Shown here one piece after another: positions 1 through 9,052 of a stretch of DNA of 27,443 nt. The notes under the pieces are model-generated. The model had not been told where the DNA came from, ran no database searches, and saw only the letters and a program-made list of their open reading frames with translations. Location: positions 64,883 to 92,325 of the forward strand of contig BMAT01012052.1 in the NCBI GenBank assembly GCA_019649035.1, written 5' to 3'. The number at the start of each line of letters is the position of its first letter. Positions within the stretch are counted from its first letter, which is position 1. Both the position numbers and the translations under genes were made by a program. The DNA comes from Elysia marginata. Taxonomy: Eukaryota; Mollusca; Gastropoda; Plakobranchidae.

Positions 1-273
1 GCACACTTGACATTGGAATGTAGGTCACTCTCTATAATGCTTGTACTTCTTCAGGTCATGTGCTTTCCACCAAAAGAGTTTAATAGCAATAAAAACTTGA
101 AATTTGGTAACCTTACGGTGACGTTGGCCTGTGCAGTTTAAATATTTGCTGAAATTTTTAACACACTGTCCCCAATAACTGATTGCAGCCCACACAGGTT
201 CTAGAGGAACTGATCAATACCACCCTTGAAATTAATGAAGGAAAAATTTTCTCTCCCTCCCTCCTCCTGCCAG
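1..273 (+). other. Intron of the KCNT gene (3' part, upstream of exon 1)
   Basis: Non-coding. It ends in a pyrimidine-rich stretch (about 247-271) and a CAG acceptor at 271-273. The open frames that cross it stop being channel-like before 274, so they are read as chance frames. No repeat or RNA gene seen. Confidence 0.75.
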
Positions 274-423
274 TGAGGGCATCCTGGCCTCGGAACCGTG
301 GCAACAGGTGTATGGTCGTCACTCGGGCAACGAGATCTACCACATCCAGCTTCAGAAAAGTGTGTTCTTCAGTCATTATGTGGGCGAGACGTTCCCCAAG
401 GCATCTGCTGATGCTCACCGCAG
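274..423 (+). CDS. KCNT1: KCNT exon 1 in window: end of RCK1
   Basis: Starts in phase 2: base T completes a codon begun upstream. It gives residues 1-49 and two bases of R50. The signature is PWQQVYGRHSGNEIYHI (residues 8-24), which matches the vertebrate Slack segment WQKMYGRCSGNEVYHI. Then follow FFSHYVGETFPKASADAHRR, corresponding to the FF-Y-G-SF-A-AHKK run at the C-terminal end of RCK1. The acceptor is CAG at 271-273 after a C/T-rich tract, and the donor is CAG|GTAACG at 424. RCK1 is the first regulator-of-K-conductance domain and couples the gating ring to the pore helices. The match is strong and collinear with the next exon. Confidence 0.93.
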
Positions 424-1419
424 GTAACGACTTGGAGAAATGCATTACATGCTGTTTAAAAAAATTAGCTTTGAGAAAGTGATATTATACCATGGGTTTT
501 TCTAATTTGTCTCCGTATTTAAACAACAGAGTAAAATAAATTGAAATAAATATCGCTTCTCATGTAGCTCCTGATCTACTGATATGAAGGAAAATCTTAT
601 TGGGGCAGATATAGCTCGCATAGCTTCTTCAGGCAAATCTATCTAAGAGAAAGAAAACTCTGATTTCAAACTTAGATAGAGCTCATAAGTCTTTGCAGAC
701 AATTTATCTAGGAGGACAATAACTCTGATGTGTATCTTAGGTAAAGTATTAAGTATGACTTTAAGCTGCGTACCCAGGCCAGGACCCAGTTGTCAGCTGT
801 GCTAATCAAGAGTCATAGGAAAAAGAAAATTCCAAAATAAGCAAGGGCAGGTGGCACTCTTTAGTCTTGCTTGACAGGTCATCTGAGAGAGGGAAACTCA
901 AATAATTAACCAACGCTGAAGATGGATGAGCGGCAGTACAACGTATCCTCTTATAAATGGACAACCCAACACTTACTACAGATGGTACTCTGCTTGTGGG
1001 GACCCGCCAGACCCATATAGTGCCGAGACTCATGCCCTGAGGGGGCACACCCCAAGTGACTGGTGATCACCCTCCCTGATGAGTGGAGCCAGGCATCAGA
1101 AGCGGGGGGATAAAGGCTACTGACCGAGAGCACCACACACATTCAAGACACTGTAGGCAAATCTTCTTGGATTCAGCACACTTGAGCCAGAAGTCTATGG
1201 TGACCAGAGGGGGGACCTGAAGCGCACTGCAACCTTTATCGAAGAAAGCAGGGGTTCAATATGATGAAGGAGAAGAAGAAGAAATTTAGTTTGAATTGAA
1301 AATATATATATTTTAATTATTCAGGTTTGAGTTATCCAGACGGAACTGAATACGACATTTAATTTTAAATTTTTTTGTTGTTGTATGACTATGCTCTTCT
1401 CCTTTATTTTTTTCTTCAG
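424..1419 (+). other. Intron 1
   Basis: Non-coding, 996 bp. The 5' part is ordinary AT-rich intron. Bases about 860-1260 are clearly more GC-rich and contain three closely spaced inverted repeats (1033-1047, 1062-1071, 1076-1099), which suggests an inserted repeat that I cannot name. It ends with a T-rich tract and CAG at 1417-1419. Confidence 0.7.
1033..1099. repeat. Cluster of three inverted repeats in a GC-rich island
   Basis: TGCCC/GGGCA (1033-1037 and 1043-1047, loop TGAGG), the perfect palindrome GGTGATCACC (1062-1071), and CTGATG/CATCAG (1076-1081 and 1094-1099) follow each other within 67 bases. The surrounding 860-1260 differs in composition from the rest of the intron. It is probably part of an old mobile element; family unknown. 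Confidence 0.45.
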
Positions 1420-1507
1420 GTTTGGCGTTGCGTTGCTAGCCGTGCTTAACCCAGACCTTGCATCACCTCATTTACAGCTGAATCCAGGTCCCCTTTACAG
1501 GTTAAAG
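1420..1507 (+). CDS. KCNT1: KCNT exon 2: last strand of RCK1
   Basis: Residues R50 (completed) to K79: RFGVALLAVLNPDLASPHLQ followed by LNPGPLYRLK. It matches the vertebrate Slack run [23 protein letters not shown], including the invariant LNPGP turn that closes RCK1. The acceptor is TTCAG at 1415-1419 after a long T tract. The donor is AAG|GTAAGG at 1508, a strong consensus that leaves the exon ending on a codon boundary. An earlier GT at 1501 gives a poorer donor and breaks the phase with exon 3. Confidence 0.92.
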
Positions 1508-2608
1508 GTAAGGGGAGAGGGTGGGGGAAGTGGGGAGAGGGTGTGCTGGATTCTCTTAGATCACATGTGTTGCAGAGATAGAAGGAAACTCAACCGAGTC
1601 AGAGTAATTAGAAAGTGCATGGCAGTCCCATTATACATAAATCTTAAGACATCTAAAGTGTTTGGCTTAAAGAGGCCTTTTTTTTTAAGCATATGGCCTA
1701 TTGTTATGGTTCGAAAACACAAGCACACTAGTTAATAGAATAGCAAACACATACATAATATATTATGCATTGCTTTTTGACAGGTTAACTTCCAAAGAAA
1801 AAAAAGTTATTAGTACACTAAAAACCACTTTGGTTAGTCCAATTTCTGTCCAAAGAGATTTACTTAACAGTCATGAGATAATAATGTAGAATTTTGTGAA
1901 AGTCACAATTACAAAACTTGAAATGGCATGTGCATCTAGAAACAAAAAAGATAGATAATTATGAAGAGAAAGATCAACACATTAACTCTTAAAATCCCCC
2001 CCCCCCCCAAATTAACATACATAACTGTCCTTTGTATTTTAAGAGTCAAAGAAAGGTTAAGAGGCATAAAATCTGTGAAATAAAACAATAATGTAAAAAG
2101 TTTCAATGTTTCATTTAAATCTGCTTCTCTAGAGTGATCAATCCTGCTCTGAACTCAAGCAATTCGCTGTTTGAATTTTTCATTAAGATTTTTGCTTTTC
2201 AAGTATCAAAATAAAGTAAAAAGTAATGAGCGTTTTTTTTAATATAGCACATAATGCAATGAAATCCTCTATGTGCTTTTTATTGGTTTCCCCATAAGCT
2301 GTTAATAACCAAATTATCTTCTTAACCCAGTGGGGAGCATCAGTTAAAGGCATTACTCTAGCATACAGACAAGATCTTTCATCTTGACAAAAACGTTAAG
2401 TTTCACTGTTTTTGTTGGGTTTTTGTTATAGTTAATTGTTCTTTAGCTCTTAACATTTGGAGGGCCCTTCTGCCTTGTTTATTGTGTGTGCGATTGTTTT
2501 AAAAACCCAAACCAAACAACTGAGAACAAAATTTTATCAACTTTGCCTGCCACATTCTTAACCCTCATAATGACTTTTTTTATTCTTATATACTTTTTTT
2601 TTCCACAG
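1508..2608 (+). other. Intron 2
   Basis: Non-coding, 1101 bp, AT-rich. It holds a run of 13 C at 1996-2008 and otherwise no recognisable repeat or RNA gene. It ends in TTTTTTTTTCCACAG. Confidence 0.75.
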
Positions 2609-2711
2609 GGCGCAGACTTCTGTTTCTACATGAGTGTCACCCGAGAGGAATACTCTGAAATTAAACCTGAGGCTCTCAAAAATGTTCGCCGCCGTCCCTC
2701 AGAGAGTGTGG
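2609..2711 (+). CDS. KCNT1: KCNT exon 3: start of RCK1-RCK2 linker
   Basis: Residues 80-113 plus one base of A114. GADFCFYMSVTREEYSEIKP matches vertebrate ASDTCFYINITKEENSAF, the strand that leaves RCK1. It is followed by the basic site RRRPSES (106-112). RRPS at 107-110 has the arginine-minus-3 pattern of a PKA site, and vertebrate Slack has a similar SRRPSIAP in its linker; functional equivalence is inference. The donor is GTGG|GTGAGT at 2712, phase 1. Confidence 0.92.
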
Positions 2712-3813
2712 GTGAGTATTGTTTGTTGCAATAAACAGGGAAGCAAGTGTTCTGATGTTTACGGGAATTCTGATTTTTTAGCAGTTTTCTTCAGCTCAAA
2801 AACAAGAACAATTGAAAAATTTAAGACTTTGATATTGGAGAAAACTTTGAGATTTATTGAAAATTAAACACTTCTTTTGAGTTGTTTAGCTGTGGAGGCC
2901 CTAGTACAGAGCTGCACCTAGCTGTTTTAGTTGTTTTATCAAAGATTCTATAGGGGCAACTGTTGGTTTTCAGTGCTGAGTGAAGGACTTTATAGAGGTG
3001 TTAAAACTTCCCTGCTTTTTGTGCATAAGCCGCTTGCATCAATGAATAAAAGCAACAGATCTGGTGAGACCATAACTCTGTTTTCTGTTTTATTAGGTTT
3101 TATATTTATTTCTTAGATTTATTTTTAGGTTGTTTTTTCAGTTTAGTGGATTAGCACTGACGATTTTGTGTCTTGTTGCTCAAAAATATAAGCTAGTACA
3201 TAGTAGTATTTTTTTTTTAATCAAAACTTTAGTTAGACAAACAACAATTGTGGTTTTTATTTATTACAGTGTGGAAACTGTTTTGACACATAATTTGGTT
3301 AGTGAGTGTATTTTGTTATGTATGCAGGATTTATAAAATAGGTGTGACAATGAAAGGAAAGAAATAGAATTTACAAAAGAAAAAAGAAGAAAAAAAAGAA
3401 AAGAAAAATGGTTTCTAAAGATGTAAAAAAAAGAAGGTTTAAATTTTTGGTGATAAACACTAAATGGAAGAGCCAGTAAGCACTTTATTTGCCTTGTATC
3501 CTCTCAAAATAGTCTGTAATCAGAATTTGAAGTAGAAAAATATTGCTTTCTAATAGTTTTTTCCTATTAACGTTGCAGAGTTTTATGACCATTAAAAAAA
3601 GTTCACTAGCATTATGTTCAAGTCAGCACACTGGGAACAAAAATGTGTTGATTTTTAACAAGAGTCGACTTTCAGCATTACAACAATAATAAAGAAACAC
3701 AAGATGGGACTGCCAAACAAAGTTGACTTTAAGCAAGTGTGTTTCTTGATTTTTAAGATGTTTGTTTTCACTCATTGTCCCCACTTAAAATTATTTATGC
3801 CCATTGTTTACAG
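2712..3813 (+). other. Intron 3
   Basis: Non-coding, 1102 bp, AT-rich, with an A-rich purine stretch around 3350-3440. Bases about 3655-3745 hold a fragment of the pogo-like element listed separately. It ends with the acceptor TTGTTTACAG at 3804-3813. Confidence 0.75.
3655..3745 (+). mobile_element. Fragment of pogo/Tigger-like non-autonomous element (family A)
   Basis: The run from AAGAGTCGACTTTCAGC through AAGAAACACAAGATGGGACT to AAAGTTGACTTTAAGCAAG closely resembles the right part of the element at 24294-24827, which has ATATAAAGAAATACAAAATG, GGGACTGG and AAACAAAGTCGACATTAAGC. No clear terminal repeats remain here, so this is a remnant. Confidence 0.6.
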
Positions 3814-4344
3814 CCCAGATTGCGCTGGCCCTCCAGAAATACCATCTCGTGCCAGACACCTCGACAAACGCTGAGGACCCTGACGAGAGCGTGTTCAATA
3901 CCATCACAAGCCTCATGGGCAACAACATCACGCGCATGGTACACAGCAACAACAACCTCCATCTTGACGATAAAGGAGATGGGATAGCGACATCACCTAC
4001 AACACCTCTGATGCCAGAGGCAGGTGACATTCTCAGCACCACCACCACCACCAGTACACCGAAGAACGACGAGCGCACCCCTGAAGCTCCGGCTAGCGGT
4101 AACAGCACGGACAACAACGCGTCAGGGAGCTCCAGTGAGAGAAGGGGCAGGAAAAAGAAATTCATCGTCACTCCTGCATCCACAGCAAGTGACACTGTCG
4201 ACAACAACAGCAACCGCAACCAGCTCCACAATTGTTGTCCCAGTACGAGACCGTTGTTGGAGAGCAATAGCGAGGATGTGAGTGAATTTTCTACGAGAGT
4301 TGGCGAGGATTTTTTCAGAGAGAGATCACGCAGTAACTCAGTAG
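3814..4344 (+). CDS. KCNT1: KCNT exon 4: large low-complexity linker exon
   Basis: Completes A114, encodes residues 115-290 and gives one base of D291. It opens with AQIALALQKYHLVPD, then turns into a Ser/Thr/Asn/Asp-rich segment with a poly-Thr run (TTTTTTSTP), a basic patch RRGRKKKFIV and a second basic-serine site RERSRSNSVG near the end. No folded domain is recognised; vertebrate Slack has a variable, disordered linker at this point but a shorter one. Phases 1 and 1 mean the exon could be skipped without a frameshift (G|AT gives Asp either way). The acceptor is TTTACAG at 3813 and the donor GTAG|GTAAGA at 4345. The frame is supported by both neighbours. Confidence 0.9.
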
Positions 4345-4848
4345 GTAAGAATAGAGATCAACATTGTTGCTTTTTAAAAATTTTTTTGTGTTCTTTATAG
4401 TAATAAAGTAAAACGGAAAATGAAACGACTCTTCTGTTCAAAAGAAAAATGCTACATATAAATTGGAAACTGATCTAATGACAGTGCCAGAATTTGTTGG
4501 TACTAATACCCTAACAAGAATTTGTTGGTACTGATACCCTAACACTCGTATAAATATGAAAAAAAAAACTTGTCGTAGTTTTTGGCTTTATTTAGAAATG
4601 ATATTAACTTCCTTATATAAAAATAGTCCTTTAAAAAGATGTGACATCTTTTCATAATTTTTTTAGAAAAGTCCTAAATTAATGTTATTTTAGCATGAAC
4701 AGGAGAGGTAGCAGATAGACAGACAAACAAGCTTGCAGATAAATAGACAATATAAATTAAAGAAAAAAAATGTGCCATGGCCTTAACAGCTATCCTCCAA
4801 TTGGAATGACCTTTTCTTTTTTGCTCTTCTAAACAACTTTATCCTAAG
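4345..4848 (+). other. Intron 4
   Basis: Non-coding, 504 bp, AT-rich, with a 28-bp tandem duplication at 4489-4544. The acceptor region is a T/C-rich tract followed by ATCCTAAG. Confidence 0.75.
4489..4544. repeat. 28-bp tandem duplication
   Basis: Two adjacent units starting AGAATTTGTTGGTACT (4489-4516 and 4517-4544) differ at one position (A to G in ACTRATACCC). It is a recent local duplication inside intron 4. Confidence 0.9.
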
Positions 4849-4924
4849 ATTCCCTGGACAACGTTGACCATCGACACACGGCAGGGCGGGTGTTGCAATA
4901 TTGGCAAGACATGGAGCAGGACAA
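4849..4924 (+). CDS. KCNT1: KCNT exon 5: end of linker
   Basis: Completes D291 and gives residues 292-315 and two bases of K316: DSLDNVDHRHTAGRVLQYWQ then DMEQD. Identity to vertebrate linkers is low, so the call rests on splice sites and phase. The acceptor TCCTAAG ends at 4848, the donor GTAAGT at 4925 is perfect, and the exon is the only one in the interval that joins exon 4 (phase 1) to exon 6 (phase 2) without a stop. Confidence 0.82.
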
Positions 4925-5763
4925 GTAAGTTAGAGATGGACAGTACCATTTTTTTTTTTCTTCTTTGTTCCTCTGAAGGGGATTTTGAAAGTATTGCCAT
5001 GGTCTTTTGGTTCTGCTTTTGGGTCTATTTGACTTAATAAAACAAATGAGTGTCACCGTATTTGCTTTAAAAGACCTAAGTTTTCTTTAAAAGTACATAC
5101 ACTGTCTGACCTTTTTGAATATATTGTTACCATTAATTTTAATTTCCAGCTTAATGTGCGAGATAGAATGGAGCCCAGGAATTTGAATGAATTAACTTAT
5201 TCAACTGTGTCCCCTGCTATAACCAATGGGGGAGGTGGCACCTCCGCCTCTTTTAAAGTCAATTACCAGTTCTTTAGTTTTTGACATGTTCAGTTTTAAA
5301 TTATTTTCTCACACCATTGAACGGTTGATTCAATCTGTTTTCAAAAATTTTTTTGATTGATTTCACTACACCATTTAACGGTTCATTCAATCTGTCTTAA
5401 AAAATTATTTTCATTGATGTCAGCACACCATTGAAAGATTTATTCAATCTAACGCTTCATTTAATCGGTCTTAAAAAATTATTTTCATTGATGTTATCAA
5501 TCAAACCCCTCTCACTAGTGTCATCTACAACTTTAATTAGAAGACACACAGGGAATTCTGCTTTAGTCATGAAGTAAAAATTGAGTAGAGATTGAGGTGT
5601 GCTTGTATTTAGAACAACTAGTACTACAGATAAATTAAGGTTACCAATTTAGACAATTGGCATTTCCATTTCTTGTAATGTCTACTACTTTCGCAGATAA
5701 AGGGATACAGTAGACAAACTTTTATCATTAGAAGAAAAAAACTGTTGTATTTTTCCTCCCCAG
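4925..5763 (+). other. Intron 5
   Basis: Non-coding, 839 bp. It contains the 57-bp-period tandem repeat at 5302-5500 and otherwise plain AT-rich intron. It ends in TTTTTCCTCCCCAG. Confidence 0.75.
5302..5500. repeat. 57-bp-period tandem repeat
   Basis: ACACCATTGAACGGTT (5311), ACACCATTTAACGGTT (5368) and ACACCATTGAAAGATT (5425) start units exactly 57 bp apart. Each continues with ATTCAATCTG and a TTAAAAAATTATTTTCATTG-like tail. The last unit has an extra internal duplication (AACGCTTCATTTAATCGGTC). About three and a half diverged copies are present. Confidence 0.88.
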
Positions 5764-5869
5764 ACTGACGACAGGCCCACCACCAGTAACCATCTACTCC
5801 GGGTCGAGACGAACAACTTGCCACATCATGACGGAGCCACGGAACATCTGCTGTATACAGTGGGGTCAG
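5764..5869 (+). CDS. KCNT1: KCNT exon 6: first part of RCK2
   Basis: Completes K316 and gives residues 317-351. KLTTGPPPVTIYSGSRRTTC and HIMTEPRNICCIQWGQ align with vertebrate YVKGYPPNSPYIGSSPTLC and HLLPVKAPFCCLRLDK. The C335-H336 pair and C345-C346 are conserved and, with C353 and H355 of the next exon, form a Cys/His cluster that may hold a metal ion. The acceptor is CCCCAG at 5763 and the donor CAG|GTGGGT at 5870; the exon ends on a codon boundary. Confidence 0.92.
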
Positions 5870-5935
5870 GTGGGTTCTTCTCATCCATTAGCCAACGTTG
5901 AACGCGTTTAACTTTGGAAAATGGCTATCAATATA

Positions 5936-6060
5936 CAGTGGAATATGAACAAAGTCTAAACACCTAGACCAAAAAGATATGTGTTGAAGGACTGTCACGC
6001 AGAGTTCACCTCAAGCAGGGAGTTTCCATAAAAGGTGTTGACTTCCTGCTGATACCACTG
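5936..6060. mobile_element. 125-bp pogo/Tigger-like MITE (family A)
   Basis: The left end is CAGTGGAATATGAACAAAGT. The right end, read on the other strand, is CAGTGGTATCAGCAGGAAGT. Both continue into C(A)AACACCT. TA dinucleotides flank both ends (5934-5935 and 6061-6062), as expected for TA target duplication by Tc1/mariner-pogo transposases. It has no coding capacity. The right end is very close to that of the element at 13691-14326. Confidence 0.8.
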
Positions 6061-6648
6061 TATCATGGGTGTAAATCCTTCAGAATTTTTCTGAAATTTA
6101 GTTTAATATCTCTGAATGATTTAGGAATCAAATTTTTTGTTTGTTTGGGGCCGGGGGGAGGTATTTTGGATTTTGCCTCAAATGTTCCAATGAATTGGTT
6201 CAGAAAAATTAAGTAACTAAAATTCAAAACGCTGCCAAATGGCCTCTCTGAGTATTTGACATAAAAGGATGCTCTGGGTATTTGGCATTACAATGTGCCA
6301 CTTTTACTGCTATTGGCATCTTGAAACAGTTCCGTTCCTTATGCTGAGCTAAGCCTCTAGCTCTGTAAAAAAAAATTTTCACCCCTACTGAAAAAAAAAT
6401 TATTATAATTCAGGGTACTTAATGAGATGAATGGCTTGTGTAAAGTTTAAACTTTTTTTTCTTCGGTTATTTCATCACTGAAGTGTGTTTCAAGTTCATT
6501 TTAAAGCACCAGCTTAGAAGCATTTGATGACTGTCAAAATCCATCTCTTAGCTCTTGAGAAGTTCTGATCCAGGTTGAAAAATAAAATAGCTTGTTTTTG
6601 AAAAAAATATAGAGTAAAAAAATGAATTGATATTTTTTTTTTCATTTA

Positions 6649-6740
6649 TGGAGGTCAGGGGTTTGAGCTCTGGCTCGGCATGTCAGTTTCTAGTCCTTGG
6701 GGAGAAGCAATCTTTACACATTTTCAGTTGTTCAATGAGT
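6649..6740 (+). mobile_element. tRNA-derived SINE fragment
   Basis: GGTTTGAGCTC at 6660-6670 resembles a pol III B box (GGTTCGANTCC). It is followed by TGGCTCGGCATGTCAG and CCTTGGGGAGAAGCAATCTT, an order (B box, then CCTTGGGRAARGCA, then TTACACATTTTC) that I recall from tRNA-derived SINEs of marine invertebrates. The A box is missing or unrecognisable. It is a truncated copy in intron 6; the family assignment is from memory. Confidence 0.5.
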
Positions 6741-7123
6741 ATATTTCTATGGGCAGTAAAAGATCATTTCTGAATGCTAAAGTGAAGAGCTTAAAGTGTT
6801 TCTCCTGTGAGAGTTCAGAAGGTAATTTGGTTGGTAATTGCCAGTTGTGGAACTCAGGTAAAGCGCTTAAAGCATTTTAGTAGATTAGAAGCTTCTGTGG
6901 TTATATAAAAAAGCCTTTTACTTTTATACTGCTTAGTTAAAATGTTTGTAGGCGGGAAATTTTTCAGTTGTCATATCTAGAGTAGTTACAGCCAATCTTA
7001 ATCCTCGTTATCTTAAGAAGTTTTAAAAACAATCCGTTTTTAAAATTAAAAAAAAACAAGAAAAAACCTAACTTGGACAGGGCTGATGGACCTTTGTTTT
7101 GACATAAATTTTTTTTTCTCTAG

Positions 7124-7296
7124 GACTGCGATCACTGTACTTACAAGAACGCCAGAGATGAACGGTGGGGTCACCAGCTTATCATACTGGCGGCCGAGCA
7201 TGCTTCCACTGGCATCTTTAATTTCATCGTCCCTCTGCGCTCGTCTTTCATTGGGATTCACGGGCTCAGTCCGATTGTGATGCTATTGGAGGAGGA
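7124..7296 (+). CDS. KCNT1: KCNT exon 7: RCK2 core
   Basis: Residues 352-408 and two bases of E409. Strongly conserved: HQLIILAAEHASTGIFNFIV then PLRSS (368 onward) against vertebrate [20 protein letters not shown] then PLRAY. The exon ends LSPIVMLLEE, against LNPIVLLLDN. C353, H355 and C356 extend the Cys/His cluster of exon 6. The acceptor is TCTAG at 7123 and the donor GGA|GTAAGT at 7297, phase 2. E407 occupies the place of the aspartate that is part of the Na+-coordination motif reported for rat Slack. Confidence 0.95.
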
Positions 7297-7816
7297 GTAA
7301 GTATGACAGTGTCGACTGCCAGGGTAGTGATGGATCAGCTTGCTCTAACTTGTTTAGAACCAACATTCGTCGATGAAAAAAATTTTATATGCTATGTCGG
7401 TTTTCTCTGCCTGTGACAATCAAAGTGCAGTGTCTGCAGTATAATTTATCTGTTATTTTTATATAAGTGTTTTTTTATACCCTTTTTTTTGTTCAGTAAC
7501 TGTGTTTACATCTGCTCAGTATTCATTGATAGAAAAACAATTTTATTTGCTATGTTGTTTTTCTCTGCCAGTGACAATAGAAGTGCAGTATCTGCAGTAT
7601 AAACCATACGGGAAAAATCCACTTTGATTGTCACTAGGGCAGTTCTTTTAGTTAAGGAGAAATGAAACCATAAAAGATTTTAAAGTTTTTTATGATATTT
7701 TTTGTTCTCGTTCAGTTAGTGTGTTTATGAAATGTGGTCATGATTTTCAATATAGAAGTAAGATGTTCAGTGTAACCTTATTTTATCCTATGAAATAAAT
7801 GTGTTCAAATCCTCAG
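7297..7816 (+). other. Intron 7
   Basis: Non-coding, 520 bp. A diverged direct duplication (7364-7444 and 7521-7602) makes up much of it. It ends with the weak but phase-correct acceptor AAATCCTCAG at 7816. Confidence 0.75.
7364..7602. repeat. Direct repeat, about 80 bp copies 157 bp apart
   Basis: ATTCGTCGATGAAAAAAATT... at 7364-7444 and ATTCATTGATAGAAAAACAA... at 7521-7602 share GCTATGT, TTTTCTCTGCC, GTGACAAT, AAGTGCAGT and TCTGCAGTATAA in the same order. GTTCAGTAACTGTGTTTA (7493) also recurs as GTTCAGTTAGTGTGTTTA near 7711, hinting at a third, eroded unit. Confidence 0.85.
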
Positions 7817-7888
7817 ACCAGACAGCCTGTTTCTGGACACGATTGCTCAGTTTCCTCTTGTGTATTACATGATTGGATCAATCCGAAG
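7817..7888 (+). CDS. KCNT1: KCNT exon 8: RCK2
   Basis: Completes E409 and gives residues 410-432 and two bases of S433: EPDSLFLDTIAQFPLVYYMI then GSIR. It matches vertebrate [20 protein letters not shown] then GSVD. The FP-VYYM-GS core is unmistakable. S412 replaces the histidine that, with the preceding aspartate, forms the D-x-x-x-x-H sodium motif in vertebrate Slack. Phases are 2 and 2, 72 bp. The donor AAG|GTTGGT at 7889 is a moderate match. Confidence 0.94.
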
Positions 7889-8914
7889 GTTGGTGTCCAA
7901 ATGTCTTGCAACCAGTCTAAACGAGTCTTAAGTCAAAATTAGAATGTAGATGTTGATATCACAGAAAAGCTTATCTTCTCTACATTCTAATACAACAAAC
8001 AGAAAAGCTCTATCATTCTTCTGTATGAAGTTATAGCTGCTTGAAGTCGGCAGCGTTGTGACTTGTGAAATCTTTAAAAAAAAGAGAAAATAGTATTTAA
8101 AGTTTAGACAACTATAAAGGTGTACAGGCCTTAGCAACCATATCAACTAAAGTTATACATATAAAACATGACATTTTCATATGATATAGTTGTCAAAACT
8201 GTTTTAGATTTGGTTTTAGCATTAATATCTAATAATTTAAAAAAATGTTGACTTGGGAACACCCACAAAACTTTAAAAGCCTGCATCTCAAAACTAAGCC
8301 ATTTGACTTACAATTCATTTGGACAAAATGTGAGACAAATTAACTGTTTGGCATAACGTTTCTGTATGCACAATTTATCTTTTTTTTAGACTTTAATTAT
8401 GCTGGTAATTGGAAATTGTAAGAAGTAAATACATAATTTAAACTTTAAAAAAAAATACATTTGACTTTTGAGGTCTAATATTTATGCAAGTTTTGAATGC
8501 CGTACTCTTTTCATAACTACAAAGTGCCAATTGCATTTACAAAGCAACTAGAAATTGAGATTTTCTTTGTCTTTTTCTTCAACGCTATCATTTGAAGAAG
8601 CTTAAAAAATTGTATTGTTTATTTTGTTTCACAGCCACCACTGGTACTAATATTCATGTACTGGAAACACAATTTAAATAAACGAAAAATTTGTTGGAAA
8701 AGTAGATTTTTTTCCTTACCGTTTCACATTGATAAAATTTCCAACATTTTATTAGAAATTGATTTAGTTTTATTTACCTTTTTGACATTCTAAAGATCAG
8801 AAAAAATGTGTAATACAAACCTTTGAACACATCAATTTTGACATAAAACTTATTTGGTTTGATTCAAAAACCATCTTGTTCTTTTTTCAAACTCCCCCCC
8901 CCCTTCCTCTACAG
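7889..8914 (+). other. Intron 8
   Basis: Non-coding, 1026 bp, AT-rich. A run of 10 C at 8894-8903 lies in the polypyrimidine tract just before the acceptor CTACAG. No other repeat or gene seen. Confidence 0.75.
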
Positions 8915-9052
8915 TGTGGATGATTTACTGATCTCAGGCATCAATAAGGCAAGCCACCTAGTGGTTGTTAACAGAGATTCCGAGGCGTGTCACGGAGGGG
9001 AAGAAATCCTTGCCGATTCTGAGACAATTGTCGCTGTCCAGACAATATTCAG
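8915..9052 (+). CDS. KCNT1: KCNT exon 9: RCK2
   Basis: Completes S433 and gives residues 434-478 and two bases of R479. VDDLLISGINKASHLVVVNR, DSEACHGGEEILADSE and TIVAVQTIFR align with vertebrate [38 protein letters not shown] and TIVNVQTMFR. The ETIVAVQTIFR stretch is a very strong KCNT signature. The acceptor is CTACAG at 8914 and the donor CAG|GTGATT at 9053; phases 2 and 2. Confidence 0.95.

Larger units (their letters stand above)
5870..7123 (+). other. Intron 6
   Basis: Non-coding, 1254 bp. It contains a 125-bp TA-flanked MITE (5936-6060) and a SINE-like fragment (6649-6740). The remainder is AT-rich with short A and T runs. It ends in TTTTTTTTCTCTAG. Confidence 0.75.

Noticed and set aside
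1072..1110. CTGATGAG as a possible hammerhead ribozyme core
   Set aside because: The required GAAA after a paired stem II and a cleavage-site stem III are not found; the following bases are CAGAAGC.
3791..4267. 158-codon minus-strand open frame
   Set aside because: Reverse shadow of KCNT exon 4; the plus-strand frame is supported by splice phases on both sides.
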